The notes beneath the pieces are model-generated. The model saw nothing but the letters and a program-made list of their open reading frames with translations. It had not been told where the DNA came from and did no database searches. DNA of 64,000 bases from Heterohyrax brucei (lineage: Eukaryota; Chordata; Mammalia; Hyracoidea; Procaviidae): the NCBI GenBank assembly GCA_028571685.1, contig CM053156.1, positions 82,835,049 to 82,899,048 of the forward strand, read 5' to 3'. The translations under genes were made by a program, and so were the position numbers. Shown here piece after piece: positions 32,707-43,985 of this stretch (position 1 is its first letter; each line of letters starts with the position of its first letter).

Positions 32707-33900
32707 ACCAGTAATTTGTTCTTATCCTCATAGTCAAATGCCTTTGCGTAGTCAGTGAGACACAAGGCGACGTCTTCGTGGTGTTCTCTGCTTTCAGCCA
32801 AGACCCACCCGACATCAGCTGCGGTATACCTAGTTCCACATCCTCCTGTGAATCCAGCCTAGATTCCTGGCACTTTCCTGTCGGTATACTGCTACAGCCG
32901 CTTGTGAATGATCTTGAGCAGAATTTTACTTGCTTGTGATATTAGTGATGTTGTTTGATAATTTCCACATTTGGTTGGATCACTTTTCTTGAGAAGAGGC
33001 ATAAATAATGTCTCCTTCAGTCCGTCGTGGGTCGGACCCAAGTCGACAGCAGTGGATTTGGGGCTCAGTCATCAACCATGTAGCCCTCGTCCACTTTTCT
33101 TGGCAGAGACAAGTGAGCACTTCAGCACTGCAGCTGTTCGTTACAGCGTCTCAGCTGATATTCCATCGATTCCTGGAGCCTTGTTTTCCCCATGCCTTCT
33201 GTGCAGCCTCACTTCTTCCTTCAGTGCCATTGGTTTCTGATCGTATGCTGCCTCTTAATCATTCACTGTTACAACTCGAGGCTCAATTTTTTTCCTCCAG
33301 TTCTTTCAGCTACAGAAATGCCGAGCTGTTTTTCCCTTTTGATTTTCTCTTTTTTTCCCCACTCCCGTTTGATTTTCTATCTCTAGGTCTTTGCTCATGT
33401 CATCATGATACATTGTCTTCTCAAGCTGCCCTTTGGAATCTTCCCTTCAATTCTTTTAATTTGTCCTATCTTCCTTTTGCTTTAGCTAGTGGACGTTTAA
33501 GAGCAAGTTTGAGTCACTTCTGACATCCAGTTTGATCTTTTCTTTCTTTCTTTTCTTTTTAATGAGTTTCTTCACATATGACATCTTTGATGTCATTCCA
33601 TAACTCATCTGGTCTTCAGTCATTAGTTCACAAATCTATTTCATTAGTGTATCAAATATATTTTTGAGATGGTCTCTAAACTTAGATGGGATATGCTCAA
33701 GATCATACCTTGGCTCTCTTGCACTTGCCCAATTTTCCTGAGTTTCAACTTGAACTTGTATATTTGCAGTTGATGTTCTGTGCAGCAGTCAGCTGCTCAT
33801 CTTGTTCTGAGTGATGATACTGACCTTTTCCATCATCTCTTTCTGCAGATGTGGTCAGTTTGATTCCTGTGATTCCATATGGCAAGGTCCGTGGGTGTAG

Positions 33901-34344
33901 TCACCATTTATGTTGATGAAAAAATGTATTTGCAGTGAAGAAGGCATTGGTCTTGTAAAATTCTGTCATGTGATCTCTGAGATCATTTTTGTCACCAAGG
34001 CCATGTTTTCCAACTGTGTCTTTCTTTGTTCCTAATCTTTGCATTCCAATCAGCAGTAATTGTGAATGCTTCCTGAATGCATGTTCGATCAATTTCAAAC
34101 TGCAGAAGCTGAGAAACAGCTTAATTTCTTCATCTTTGGCCTTAGAGTTTGATGCGTAAATTTGAGTAATCGTTGTATTAGCTGACCTGCCGTGTATGTA
34201 TATTGATATTATCCTGTCTCTTTCAGTACTGTCTTTCAGGATAGAGCTTGAAAATTTTTTTTTAATGGTGAATTCAATACTATTCTTCAAGTTATCATTC
34301 CTAGCACAGTAGGCCAAGTGAGCGTCAAATTCAAAATGGTACAT
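33901..34344 (-). pseudogene. RTE endonuclease-domain ORF remnant
   Basis: The longest RTE protein remnant, 147 codons. It covers the AP-endonuclease-like domain: RIISIYIHGRSANTTITQIY, then SKAKDEEIKLF, then KHGLGDKNDLRDHMTEFYKTNAFF. The central G-D-W-N segment reads LLIGMQRLG because of a local frameshift; the D-W-N codons survive in another frame. This domain would normally nick target DNA to prime reverse transcription. Confidence 0.8.
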
Positions 34345-34867
34345 ACCAGTCCGTTTCAGCTAATGAATACCTAGAAAATGTATATTTATGAGTTTCATTT
34401 CATGTTGATGATTTCCAATTTTAGTAGATTCATACTTCATACGTTCCACATTCTAATGATTAGTTGATTGCAACTGTTACTTCCTGTTTTGAGCCGTGCT
34501 GCATCAGCAAATGAAGGTCCCCAGACCTTGACTCCATTCATGTCATTAAGGTCTGGCTCCGGATCAGACAATGTTCCGCTGCTATTCATAGGATTTTTAC
34601 TGGCTAGTTCTTTTTAGAAGTAGACTGGTAGGTCTTTCTAGTCTGTCTTAGTGTAGAAGCTTAGCTCAGACTTGTCTGCCATGGGTCACCCTGCTGGAAT
34701 CTGAATACTGGTGGCATAGCTTCCAGCATCACAGCAACATGGAAGCCCCGACAGTACAACAAACTGACAGACAAGTAGGGGACATGGGCACAGGGCGTTG
34801 AATAACAGTGGCAGATACCACCTGAACAGTCCTCTCAGTATCTCCTCCGTATACGTACTGCGTTTCA

Positions 34868-34985
34868 TAAACTTTGCTCTTGCAAATCCCTTTTTACATG
34901 TAGAGGACTGAGGCACAGAGAATTTAAGGAACTTCCTATGTTCACAAACAAGAAAGTAGCTAAATCAGAAGAGGAGTCTTTGGCG
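34868..34985 (-). repeat. MIR SINE fragment
   Basis: CTTTTTACATGTAGAGGACTGAGGCACAGAGAATTTAAGGAAC is the antisense MIR core pattern. Confidence 0.6.
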
Positions 34986-35101
34986 TGGCTTCAGTTGAGG
35001 CCCTGGCTGAGAAGTCTGTTGTGTTGGGAGATGAATGGTTGGGACCACCAGATGCTTTCTCTTGGAAGATTTGGCGTGACAGAGACACAGAATAAAAGTG
35101 G

Positions 35102-35585
35102 GATATCATGGATTGAATTATGTCCCCACAAGATGTATGCATTAATTTGGCTAGGCCTTGATTCCTTGTATCGTGCCATGTTCCTGTATGCTGTAGACCG
35201 TGTTAATGAGGGAGGATGGGTGGCAGTTGGGTTGGTGGGACAGCACTCAGTGTGTAAGATTGTATCATGCCTGAGGCAGTCTCTTGAGATACAAAGGGAA
35301 GAAGCAAGCAAAGCAATTTTGGAGACCTCATACCCCCAAGAAGTAGTGCTGGAAGCAGAGCACACCCTTTCGGAAGGACCCGGGGTCCCTGTGCCTCAGA
35401 AGCTCCCAGTCCAGGAGAAGCTTGTCCACAAGGAGCTTCTTCCGGAGCCAACAGAGGAAGCCACCTCCTGGAGCTGGCACCCTGTCTTTGGACTCTCAGC
35501 CCATTGGACTGTGGCAGAATAATCTCTTCTGCAAGCCATCCATTTGTGGTATTTCTGTTACAGCAGCCCTAGATGACTTAAGACA
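35102..35585 (+). mobile_element. MaLR-type solo LTR, sense, 5-bp target duplication
   Basis: ATCATGGATTGAATTATGTCC start; GCAGCCCTAGATGACTTAAGACA end. AGTGG occurs at 35097-35101 and 35586-35590. The 194-codon open frame across it (34938-35522) is a by-product of the LTR, not a gene. Confidence 0.87.
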
Positions 35586-35590
35586 AGTGG

Positions 35591-36424
35591 GGTAGACCAT
35601 GGTAGGGACATGGCGAGAAGGCAGCGCCAAGGGAATAGAGAGAGGAGAGTGGTGGTAATCAGTGGCCACAGCCAGCAAAGCCAGATGCCACAAGATGACT
35701 CAGTTATCCAGGAGAAATGAGTCATGGAAGCAAAATGTAGACTCTGGGGCTACTAGGGCTTCTCACGGCTTCAGAAAGAACAGGCCTTGGTCTCTTGGAG
35801 CGCTGTCACCACCTGAGATCACATGAATGCGTCTCATTTCCTTGAGACCTGACAGAGTCTAGTGGATGCCACAAAGCCACCCTTAAGGGCCCTGAGGACT
35901 GCCGATGGCTGTTTTGCTGAACTCCGCATTTGAATTTTTAAAACTGGGAGCCTGGGGTACAGAAGCAGGGGTGCAAATCCTTGTTCCCTGATGAGCTCAT
36001 GCGTGTTGATGAGGCTTTTGTGGTTTCTGTTTGTCATTTGTGAGAAGCAAGCGCCCCATTGTTCCGTGGCCTTTTCTTTCTGGGAAACGGCCAACAAGTA
36101 CTCAAACGGCACATTTTCTCAAATGCTCCAATGGATTTTGCCTTGTGGGGAAACTGTTTTATGGTGACTGGTATTCTTGAAAATGGGATTCATGAAAGTG
36201 TCAGGATTTATAACTCCCAGGCACCGAAGGGTTCCCTCTACGGCGTGCGGTGTTTGTCTTTGGAACCCTGGGTTTCTTTTGAGTTGCTTCAGGGTACTAA
36301 CTTTCTATATTTTATTTTTAAAATTAGTGTGAGCTAGGTTGAAAGCTCCAGTAAAAACAGGTCTCCTCCAGTGTCTTTTAGAGAAATCTAAGCCATTAGA
36401 GAATACTAGGGGATTGGCTTCTGC
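35591..36424. other. Unique-looking interval, no recognised gene
   Basis: About 830 bp. Overlapping frames on both strands (35834-36112, 36059-36337) carry no recognisable domain. Confidence 0.45.
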
Positions 36425-36600
36425 AGCTGAATTCACTCTTTAGTTGAGAACTTAGACCTAGGAGCTGGGGGGCCTGGTTTGAATACTGGTTCCAGCTCTT
36501 CCTGGCTGTGTAACCTGGCAAGTGGCTTACCCTTCTTGGGGTGCACTTTCTCATTTGTGAAGTGGGTTCGCTGAAAATACCTGACTCATTCATTTATGTA
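36425..36600 (+). repeat. MIR SINE
   Basis: GGGCCTGGTTTGAATACTGG, TCCTGGCTGTGTAACCTGG and TTCTCATTTGTGAAGTGGG follow the MIR order closely; nearly complete. Confidence 0.85.
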
Positions 36601-36612
36601 AGAAGTGAACAG

Positions 36613-36745
36613 ACTTCAATAGAACTGCCCCAGAAGGTTTTCTAAGCTGCAGTCTCTATGGGTGCTGACAGCTGGGTCTTTCTCCTATTGAGCACTGACC
36701 ATTTGGCTAAGCTGAGCACTTAACCGCTGTGCCACCAGGGCTCCT
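36613..36745 (-). repeat. AfroSINE, long variant, 3' truncated
   Basis: CAATAGAACTGCCCCAGAAGG, the GCTGCAGTCTCTATGGGTGC insert, and 5' GTGCCACCAGGGCTCC. Confidence 0.88.
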
Positions 36746-36944
36746 TCATTTGGCACATAGTGCACGTAATACAAACGTCAGCTGTTGTCACCGCCCCTGC
36801 TGCTGAATTGTGCAGCTTTAGAGGTAACCTACCCCGTCCTCTCAGTCATTTCGCTGAACTGCTTGAGAATATGATCCGGAGGCTTAAAGCTCGGTGCTAG
36901 TCTGTTTTTAAAAATATATTTAAGGCTTGTGGTGGTGCTGGTTT

Positions 36945-37137
36945 TGGTCAGGTCACTTCTGACTTAGGCTGACGTGGTGTGTGTCTGAGGAGAACGGCCC
37001 ACAGAGCTGCCAGAGCCGTGATCTTTCAGAAGCAGATTGCCCAGTCTGTCTTTTGAGCTGCCTCTCGGTGTGTTCAGACTGTCAGCCTTTCAGCGAAGAG
37101 TCCAGTGCTTTCCCGTTTGTGCCGTCCAGAGGCTCCT
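36945..37137 (-). repeat. AfroSINE, long variant, diverged
   Basis: GAGAACGGCCCACAGAGCTG, GCCGTGATCTTTCAGAAGC and GCCGTCCAGAGGCTCC boxes. Confidence 0.78.
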
Positions 37138-37404
37138 GTGTTTCAGGCTGTCTATGTCCAGTGACATAAATTGCTCAAGTATGTATTCTATTTCAGTGCA
37201 GCTGGACCAGTGAAGATTAGCTACTATGCAAAGGCCAGCAATATAACAAGGAGATGCCTCACATTACACTGAGATGCTCTCAGATCATTTTCGGGGAGTG
37301 TTTCTTGTTTCCTGTCTGATTATAATGTATTTTCGTACTATATTCTGTAATTTTCTCTATTTTTGAATCATTACATGCATTATATATAAAATACATATTA
37401 TGTG

Positions 37405-38218
37405 TGTCGTAGGCTGGATTCTCTAGAGGAGCAAAACCAAACTCGTTGCCCTTGAGCTGATTCTCACTCATAGCAACCCTATAGGGACAGAGTTGAATGT
37501 CCCCATAGGGCTTCCAAGGGGCACGTGGTAGATTGAACTACCAGCCTTTTGGTTAGAAGCCTGGACTCTTAACCATTAATGTCACCAGGGCCCTAATGCA
37601 TGCGTGTGTACCCTAAAGGAAATGACTCATTTGTTTATAGAGGCTGGGGAGTTCTCAATCCACGTGTCAGGTGTTGGGCTGGAGGCTTCTCCTAACTTAC
37701 ATAGTTGGAGGGCTGATTAATTCCAGTTTAGCAGGTCAGATGACAGGCTGCTGGCCCACAGGGCTGTGGAAGCTAACAGAAGTAGGTGAATCAGGTCAGA
37801 TGGCAGGCTGCTGGCTCACAGTGCTGCAGAAACTAGCAAATCCTTTCAGACATTAGGCTGCTGGCTCAGAGGCTGCAGTTGCTGCTGTATTCCGGAATCA
37901 GCAGGTGAGACAGAGGCTGCTGGTTCAAGTTCCAAGAACTGGAGGTCACATGATGATGAGACAGATGCAGGATCCATAGCAAGCCATTAAGCTTTGCCAG
38001 AATGTCCGTGTATATTGGATGCAGGCCACATCCCTAAAGAAACTCCTTGTGTAACTGATTGGCTGATGCCATCCCATCATAGAGGATGACTACATTAGAT
38101 TACAGACTAGAAGATGATTACATCACCAAACAGCTACAAAAATTACATCATTACATAACTGTCAAACCACTGGGAAGTCATGGCACAGCCAAGTTGATAC
38201 CCAGTCTCGACCATCACA
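37405..38218 (-). mobile_element. ERVL-type LTR with internal tandem repeats and nested SINE
   Basis: Antisense LTR: TGTCGTAGGCTGGATTCTC ... CGACCATCACA, with ATGTG before and ATCTG after (4 of 5 match). It shares TTGGATGCAGGCCACATCC-type and TTGATACCCAG-type blocks with the sense LTR at 56750. About four units of a roughly 55-60 bp repeat (core AGGCTGCTGGC(T/C)CA) occupy 37736-37950. Confidence 0.68.
37430..37595 (-). repeat. AfroSINE nested in LTR
   Basis: CCAAACTCGTTGCCCTTGAGC to GTCACCAGGGCCC; reverse-oriented and splits the LTR near its end. Confidence 0.9.
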
Positions 38219-38298
38219 ATCTGTCTTTCCTTTGTAAATACTGTTTTCATAATTAGCTGCATATGTTTTATGTATACATATATCCTTTGTGTGTATCT

Positions 38299-38350
38299 GT
38301 AGGTCTCTGTGAGTCATGATCAACTCAGTGGCAGTGGGTTTGGTTTTTTC
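38299..38350 (+). repeat. AfroSINE 3' end
   Basis: GTGAGTCATGATCAACTCAG to GGGTTTGGTTTTTTC only; directly followed by a complete SINE in the same orientation. Confidence 0.8.
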
Positions 38351-38498
38351 TGGAAACCCTGGCAGAACAGTGGTAAAATACTGTGCTGCTAACCAGAAGT
38401 TTGGCAGTTTAAGTCCACCAGGTGCTCCTTGGAAACTCTGTGGGGTCACTGTGAGGCAGAATTGACTTGATGGCAGTGGATTTAGTTTTTTGGTAGTA
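38351..38498 (+). repeat. AfroSINE, sense (tandem with previous)
   Basis: GGAAACCCTGGCAGAACAGTGG to TTTAGTTTTTTGG. About 18 bp of the TTCTGCTCTGTCCTATAGGG box is missing. Confidence 0.9.
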
Positions 38499-38671
38499 AG
38501 TTACTTGTACCACTGAGGGTCTTTATATATAAATATTTGTACTGTATATAAATTTTGGTGTAAATATCTTCATAGAATGATCTTTCTAGATAGATGTATT
38601 TTATGTGTGTATTATAAACAGTATCATCTGTAGATATTTTATATAAAAATATTTCTAAAATAGGGAAACTT

Positions 38672-38722
38672 ACAGGTTGTTATGAGTCAGAATCAACCTC
38701 ACGGCAATGCGGTGTGTGTGTT
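38672..38722 (+). repeat. AfroSINE 3' fragment
   Basis: GTTGTTATGAGTCAGAATCAAC...GCAATGCGGTG; only the last 50 bp remains. Confidence 0.65.
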
Positions 38723-38734
38723 TTACCCAGCATA

Positions 38735-40207
38735 GTTTTTTTTTTTCTTAATTTGGTTTTTATTGGGATTGAGTGAAAGTGTACAATCCAATTTAAATTT
38801 GCATGCTCGCCTGTCTGCAGCTCCCTCTGCTCTCCTTTCCTGGTGACACCATACTCCTCCTTTCCGTTCTATACGTATCATAACCTCCTAACAATCTCCT
38901 GCCCCCTCCCCTCCACCCTTGCCATTCCCTTCTAGTAAGAGGCCAGTGGGACGACATCCTTTAGATGCATAGAATCATAAAGTGCACACACAATGTAGTT
39001 AGTCTGTGTCCCCAAGTCCAGTCCATTCCTGTCTGAAAAGGTGACCTGATTTGTGATTAGGGGCAACATCAAGTCTCAGGGCCATGCTCCCAGGGAGTCT
39101 CCAGGGTTTTGGACCAGCCAGTGTGGTCTTCTGGTGGAGTTCTCAGGGTGCACCCCTTCTTTTTCTTGCATTACCACTGGGACTCAACGTTGTGAACCCC
39201 ATCACAACTGTCATTAGTGGTGGCCAGGTACCATCTGGTTCTTTTGGTCACATGTTGATATAGTCACTTGTATTCACGTGTGTCTTTCTGTCTTCTGGGT
39301 TCTTTCTCCCTCATGTCATTGTTGTCTGTTCCAGCTGACTTGGGACCATTTGGTGTACCTCACATGGCAGCTTGCTAGCTTTTAAGACCCCAAATGCCAG
39401 TCAGCAACATGGGGTGCAGAAGACTCTCTTAACAATAGGCAAGTTATGCCAGTTGGCCTTGATGTCCCCTGAGAGCATGGTCCCCAGACCCCCACTCTGC
39501 TACTCTGTCCTTGCAATATTGGATTAAGATTGGAAGAGTTTTCAGGTCATGTTGAAGTCCAGTTAAATTGATCTGTTTTCTAATGTGTGCTGTCACTGAT
39601 TTCACTGAACCAAATTTCTACCAGCTATCTAATCTATAACCAGCCCTCTCCTTCCCTCCCTCCCATCTTTTGCAGCCATTGAAGGTTCTTTTCTTCTGTA
39701 CATGAGTCTGTTTTTAAGTCCTTATAGTAGGGTCTCATACAGTATTTGTCCTTGTACTGCTGACTAGTTTCACTCAACACAATGTCTTCTAATTGAAACC
39801 AAGTTACGAGATGCTTCCTAAACTCATCATTGTTCTTTATCATTGTATAGTGTTCCAATGAGTATATATACCATAGTTTACCTATCCATTCCTCTATTGT
39901 TGGGCATCTGGGTTGATTCCATCTTTTTGCCGTTGTGGACTGTGCTGTGATAAACATTCATGTGCATGTATCAGTTGGTGTGAATGGCTTTGATTCTGTA
40001 GGATATATTCTAAGCAGTGGGATTACTGGGTCAAATGATATATCTATTTCCAGCTTTTTGAGAAAGTGCCAGATTGCTTTCCAAAGAGTCTGTACCATTT
40101 TGCAGTCCCACCAACAGTGTAGGAGAGTTCCAGTTTCTCCACAGCCTCTCCAGTATTTGTTGTTTTGTGTTTTTTGGATCATGGCCAACCTTGTTGGGGG
40201 TGCTTAG
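38735..40207 (-). mobile_element. L1 LINE, 5'-truncated, antisense
   Basis: T10 at about 38738 is the complement of its poly-A. The 3' UTR follows (TTTAAGACCCCAAATGCC, TCCTTCCCTCCCTCCC), then the ORF2 C-terminus to about 40207. Length about 1.47 kb. Confidence 0.9.
39634..40188 (-). pseudogene. L1 ORF2 C-terminal remnant
   Basis: Two frames, 40188-39958 and 39957-39634, lie in the same phase, separated by a single stop codon (TGA, 39958-39960). The first has GCGETGTLLHCWWDCKMVQ (the cysteine-rich C-terminal segment of L1 ORF2). The second has EEWIGKLWYIYSLEHYTMIK. L1 ORF2 normally encodes endonuclease and reverse transcriptase; only its last roughly 180 residues are here. Apart from this stop the reading frame is well preserved, so the insertion is fairly young. 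Confidence 0.88.
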
Positions 40208-40690
40208 TCTTTTAAAGAAATAGCACTACAGGTACAGTGTCCCCTCCTCCATCCTGTTCCCTTTCCTGTCTGCCTCCCCTCTCTGGTCAGTACTAAATGA
40301 CGTTGATGTGTATCTTTGTGGTCATTATTTTAATATTTTAATTCAAATGCATGTTCCATAGCCGGTTATACATTTTTAGTGGTAAAAACCCATATAAATA
40401 GTATTATACACCATCTGTCTTTTCAGAACTTCACTCAGCTTTTTTAAAGGTTTATCCGTGCTGATACATCACCTGTATGTCATTGACTTGAGTTAGCATG
40501 TGCAGTAATCATCTTGTATCTATTCCTCCCTCACTTGATGTGTATCCAAGTGGTTTACAGTCTCTTCTCACTCTGAAAGGTGCAGCACACATGGTTGTGA
40601 CTGTCTCCTTATGGAATTTGTAGAGGAATCTCTCGGGCATACGTGCAAGAGTGGAATAGCAGGCCTGTCATTTCTAGCTTTACTTCTGGG
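40208..40690 (-). mobile_element. Older L1 segment, antisense
   Basis: AACTTCACTCAGCTTTTTTAAAGG, ATCCGTGCTGATACATC and ATACGTGCAAGAGTGGAATAGC follow the antisense ORF2-end order of old L1s. Confidence 0.55.
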
Positions 40691-41305
40691 TGTGTTGTAA
40701 CAAGATCAAGCATTCATTAGATATTGGTAAACTTCTGACTTTGAACTACTTCACTTCCAAGTTTATGGATGCATCTGGTTTTAGACTGTTTAGAATTTGC
40801 AAGGAAAATCAAGAAATGTCTCCATCTGCTTCTCTGTGTGGCCTGGTATCACTCAGCACCACAGGGCCGGCGGAGCCAAAAAGAGTGACAGACTGGGTGA
40901 CGAGGACGACAAAGGAGGGCACCTCTGTTCCCAGTCCCCAGCGTGAATGTGTTGTGCTCTTCATAGTCATCACACTGGGTCCTGTTCTGTCACTTTTTGT
41001 CCTTAAACACATCTTAGTAGATTTGTATTTTGATGATACATGATTACATTCTAAAAGTGTATAAAGGAAGAAGAGACTGTTGAATCCCTTGCACTCAATT
41101 TTAATCTGCAGAGACAGCTGCTGCTGTCAGTTTGGGATATGTATTCTTCTGAATCCTTCCTTAGGGATCTACAAATGTAGGTGTGTGGCAGTGACTGTGT
41201 ACTTTTAACACAAAATATTTCAGTGTGTGTACTGTTTTGTAACTCAACCATTTGGACTTAGGTTTGACTTTGAGTTTCTATGTAACATAATACATATAAT
41301 TTCAT
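40691..41305. other. No recognised feature
   Basis: About 600 bp of unique-looking sequence. The open frame at 40690-41043 (+) has no recognisable domain. Confidence 0.45.
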
Positions 41306-41494
41306 CGTGTGCCATTTTGTTGTTCCAACTCATAGTTTTGCTATAGAACAGAGTAGAACTGTCCCATAAGGTTTTCTTGGCTCTGATCTTTTATGGGAGC
41401 GTATTGCTGGGTCTTTTCTGCCACAGATCCACTGGTGGGTTTGAATCCTGACCTTCCAGTTAGCATACGAGCACTTGACCATTGTGCTAGCAGA
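41306..41494 (-). repeat. AfroSINE, long variant
   Basis: GTGCCATTTTGTTGTTCC tail, the GGCTCTGATCTTTTATGGG insert, and a GTGCTAGCAG 5' end. Confidence 0.87.
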
Positions 41495-41939
41495 CCACTA
41501 ACTGAGGTGTATTATTAGACTTACACTACAAAAATAGTCTGCAGCTGTGTGTGTTATGGCGTGGATGATGCTGTGCAGTAAGACACACAGGAAGCGAAAC
41601 ACGTAGCCGTGTCGGGCTTTCCTGATTGATTCAGGAATCCGAGTGACGCTGGGGTGCAAGTGAAGTAGGAAGTCTAGGATTGCCAGTACAACTCCCCTTG
41701 GCACAGCTTATGGTGTGTGCTCTGAAAGTATTTAATATGTGGGGTATCTGAGAAAGCGGCTGCTTATACAGACATCCCCGTTTCATCCTCTAGTAACTCA
41801 TGTACCTTTTCCAAGGAGCCGTGTCGTATAGATCTGTAGATTTCGGGTTTGTTCACTGCAGGCAACCTTCGACAGAGCAAATGTGTCCTACTAAAAGGAT
41901 TCCTTAGAGAAGGATTCTCCCTCTAGTGGATGTCATTAG
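41495..41939. other. No recognised feature
   Basis: About 445 bp unique-looking sequence between SINE and LTR. Confidence 0.5.
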
Positions 41940-42604
41940 TGTCTTAGTCAGTTAGTGCTGCTCTGACAGAAACAGAAGTAGATGGCTTTAACAAAGAGAA
42001 ATTTATTTACTCCTGGTAGAATAGGCTAAGAGGCCAAATTCCGTTCAGGGCATCAGCTTCAGGGGAAGGCTTTTTTCATTGGCTCTGGAGGAAGGTCCCT
42101 GTTGTCAGTCTTCTGCTGGATGGGGAGCTTCTGAGGTGCACTGACTCACTCTGAACCCAGAATGCATTCTTTCATGATACTATGGAAGAGGCCCCCACCT
42201 GTGGAAGCCTTTCCTTTATGTCCTGAGAGATTGCCTCAAGTCACAGTGCATTCTTAAAGCTTGAGTCCTGGCTAACCAGCAGGAGCACTTCCCATCCTCC
42301 CTCATTAACATGGGGTGTGGGGTTTACAACACTCAGGAATGTCACATGGGAAACCCAGAGGGTGATGTAGTGATTAAGTGCTCTTGTCTACTAACTGAAA
42401 GATATGGCAGTTTGAATTGGCCTGGTGCTCTTTTGAAACTGTATGGAGCAGTTCTGCTCTGTCCTATAGGGTTGTCATGAATTGAAATCAACTCAACAGC
42501 AGTGGTCTGTGGCAGTAGGCAGGAAGATCACACAATACTGGGAACCATGGCCTAGCCAAATTGCTACATAGGTTTTTTTGGGGTGTACAGTGTGATCCAT
42601 GACG
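41940..42604 (-). mobile_element. MaLR-type LTR with nested AfroSINE
   Basis: TGTCTTAGTCAGTTAGTGC start; GTACAGTGTGATCCATGAC end. The SINE at 42348-42506 interrupts it. Confidence 0.82.
42348..42506 (+). repeat. AfroSINE, sense, nested in LTR
   Basis: GGGAAACCCAGAGGGTGATG to CAACTCAACAGCAGTGG. LTR sequence resumes with AGATCACACAATACTGGG. Confidence 0.9.
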
Positions 42605-43985
42605 GTGAGTTTTCCAGTTGGTCTGTCATTAGCATACTTTTCTGAGGTTTTGACTGGGTCACTGTGGGTCAGGTCACTGGCTTATCTACCATAAAGGGGA
42701 GAAAGGACTGTTGACCTGCAGCAAACCCTTTCCTTCCATGGAACCAGGAAAAGGTTGATTGAAATTGAAAAGTAACCCTGTAATAACCAAGGGTCTGTGG
42801 CCAAAATTTAAAAATCTTGGACTGATGGGGACTGCAGAATTGTTGGTGATCCCTTTGTTGCGTGCTTTTGTTTTCCTTGTGTCCAACCTAAAGTTTTTTG
42901 TTCCTTTTTAGCGTGTTCCAACAGTTGGTCCAAGTGTCTAGCTTTCATTCGTTGTGGAGCTTGTCACCAAACCCGAATTCTGATCTTCAGTGAATTCTGT
43001 AAGTAGCATGTTGGACTTGTTGTCTGTAACCAGCTGAAACACCAAGCATACTACAGTTTTTAAAAACATGCCTTAGCAAATGTAACAGGGCTACTAATTC
43101 TGTTTCCTGGATGTAACTTGGCCATTCGTGTGTTCTGATGGGTAAACAAAGACACAACCAGGTTTTGAATGGACCTAGAACTTAGCTGTATTCTGTGTGT
43201 GTCCAGATGGGGGTGGAGGCAGTGCATGTATAAACTTGTGAAGGGTTGGTCACTTATTTTTTGGAAATGGAAGTGTCTGTTGGGACCTCTCCTCTGCACT
43301 TGGCTTGGACCATTGGCTTCCCTGTGTAGTTTCCCACCTCTCAGAAGGCACCTGCAGTTAGACAGTCACAGGCAGATGAATGCTGAGTGGCAGGAACTGG
43401 TTACTAGAAGATGATATGAATATTTATGTAGCTTATAAGCAGCGGAACTTCTGCAATGAGAATGCACATGCAGCCGTTCTGAACCCAAGAAATGAGTTTT
43501 GTTTTTAAACAATGTAGGAAGAAAGAGCCAACAGTTTATTCATAAAGAAGATAGGGGAATGTGCTTCAAAATAGATCTTCGAAGTGATTATCCCTGGTTT
43601 GATTTAGAAAATATCCTTTCATGGACACCACACAGTTCCTATTAATTAGGGAGTATGCTGGGGATTAGCAAAATGTCACATTATAAATGTCACATGACTT
43701 CGCACCTGGTTGTCATGATAACAGCCAACTATGGGAGTTTTAATGACAGGACGGGAATGAATCACACACGGAAATGAAGAAGAACTGTTTTGCAGTGTTA
43801 GGTTTGGCTGTGATCCTAAACAGTGGAGATTCGTCTCTAGCGGTGTGTTTGTTCCCTTCTCTGGCAGTCTCAGCTCTGAGGTCCCTTCTGTAGGTCTGAA
43901 GGCCAGCCTGACCCCAGTATCCTCTCTCACCTTTGTATACATCAAGGTGATTTTAGGTTTCCTTCTTTCAGATTGGAGCCTCATG
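42605..43985. other. Unique interval containing a candidate host exon
   Basis: About 1.4 kb without recognised repeats; holds the exon candidate 42912-42998. The rest shows no paired splice signals I trust. Confidence 0.4.
42912..42998 (+). CDS. Candidate internal coding exon, unknown gene
   Basis: Seen: a pyrimidine-rich tract GTTTTTTGTTCCTTTTTAG ends at 42911 and GTAAGTAGC begins at 42999, leaving an 87-bp segment. Of its three frames only the one starting at 42914 is fully open. It encodes about 28 residues, including WSKCLAFIRCGACHQTR, and is rich in cysteine. The segment lies in repeat-free sequence, and its + orientation agrees with the predominantly antisense retroelements around it. 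I do not recognise the protein. The exon has phase 2 at entry, and the -1 base of the donor is T rather than the usual G. Chance pairing of splice sites is a real alternative; no flanking exon was found in the window. Confidence 0.3.

Larger units (their letters stand above)
31706..34780 (-). mobile_element. Full-length RTE LINE, antisense, uninterrupted
   Basis: About 3.07 kb from the tail complement TGTTGTTGTTAGGTGCC to the 5' region CGACAGTACAACAAACTGAC. The RT box is YADDM (32458-32469, minus). The endonuclease D-W-N codons are present at 34043-34051 but out of frame with the longest local ORF. Many stops are present. It is the cleanest reference copy in the window. Confidence 0.92.

Noticed and set aside
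34938-35522. 194-codon open frame, longest in the window
   Set aside because: It runs across a MaLR LTR with a 5-bp target duplication and into its flank. The matching LTRs elsewhere do not keep the frame, and no protein domain is visible.
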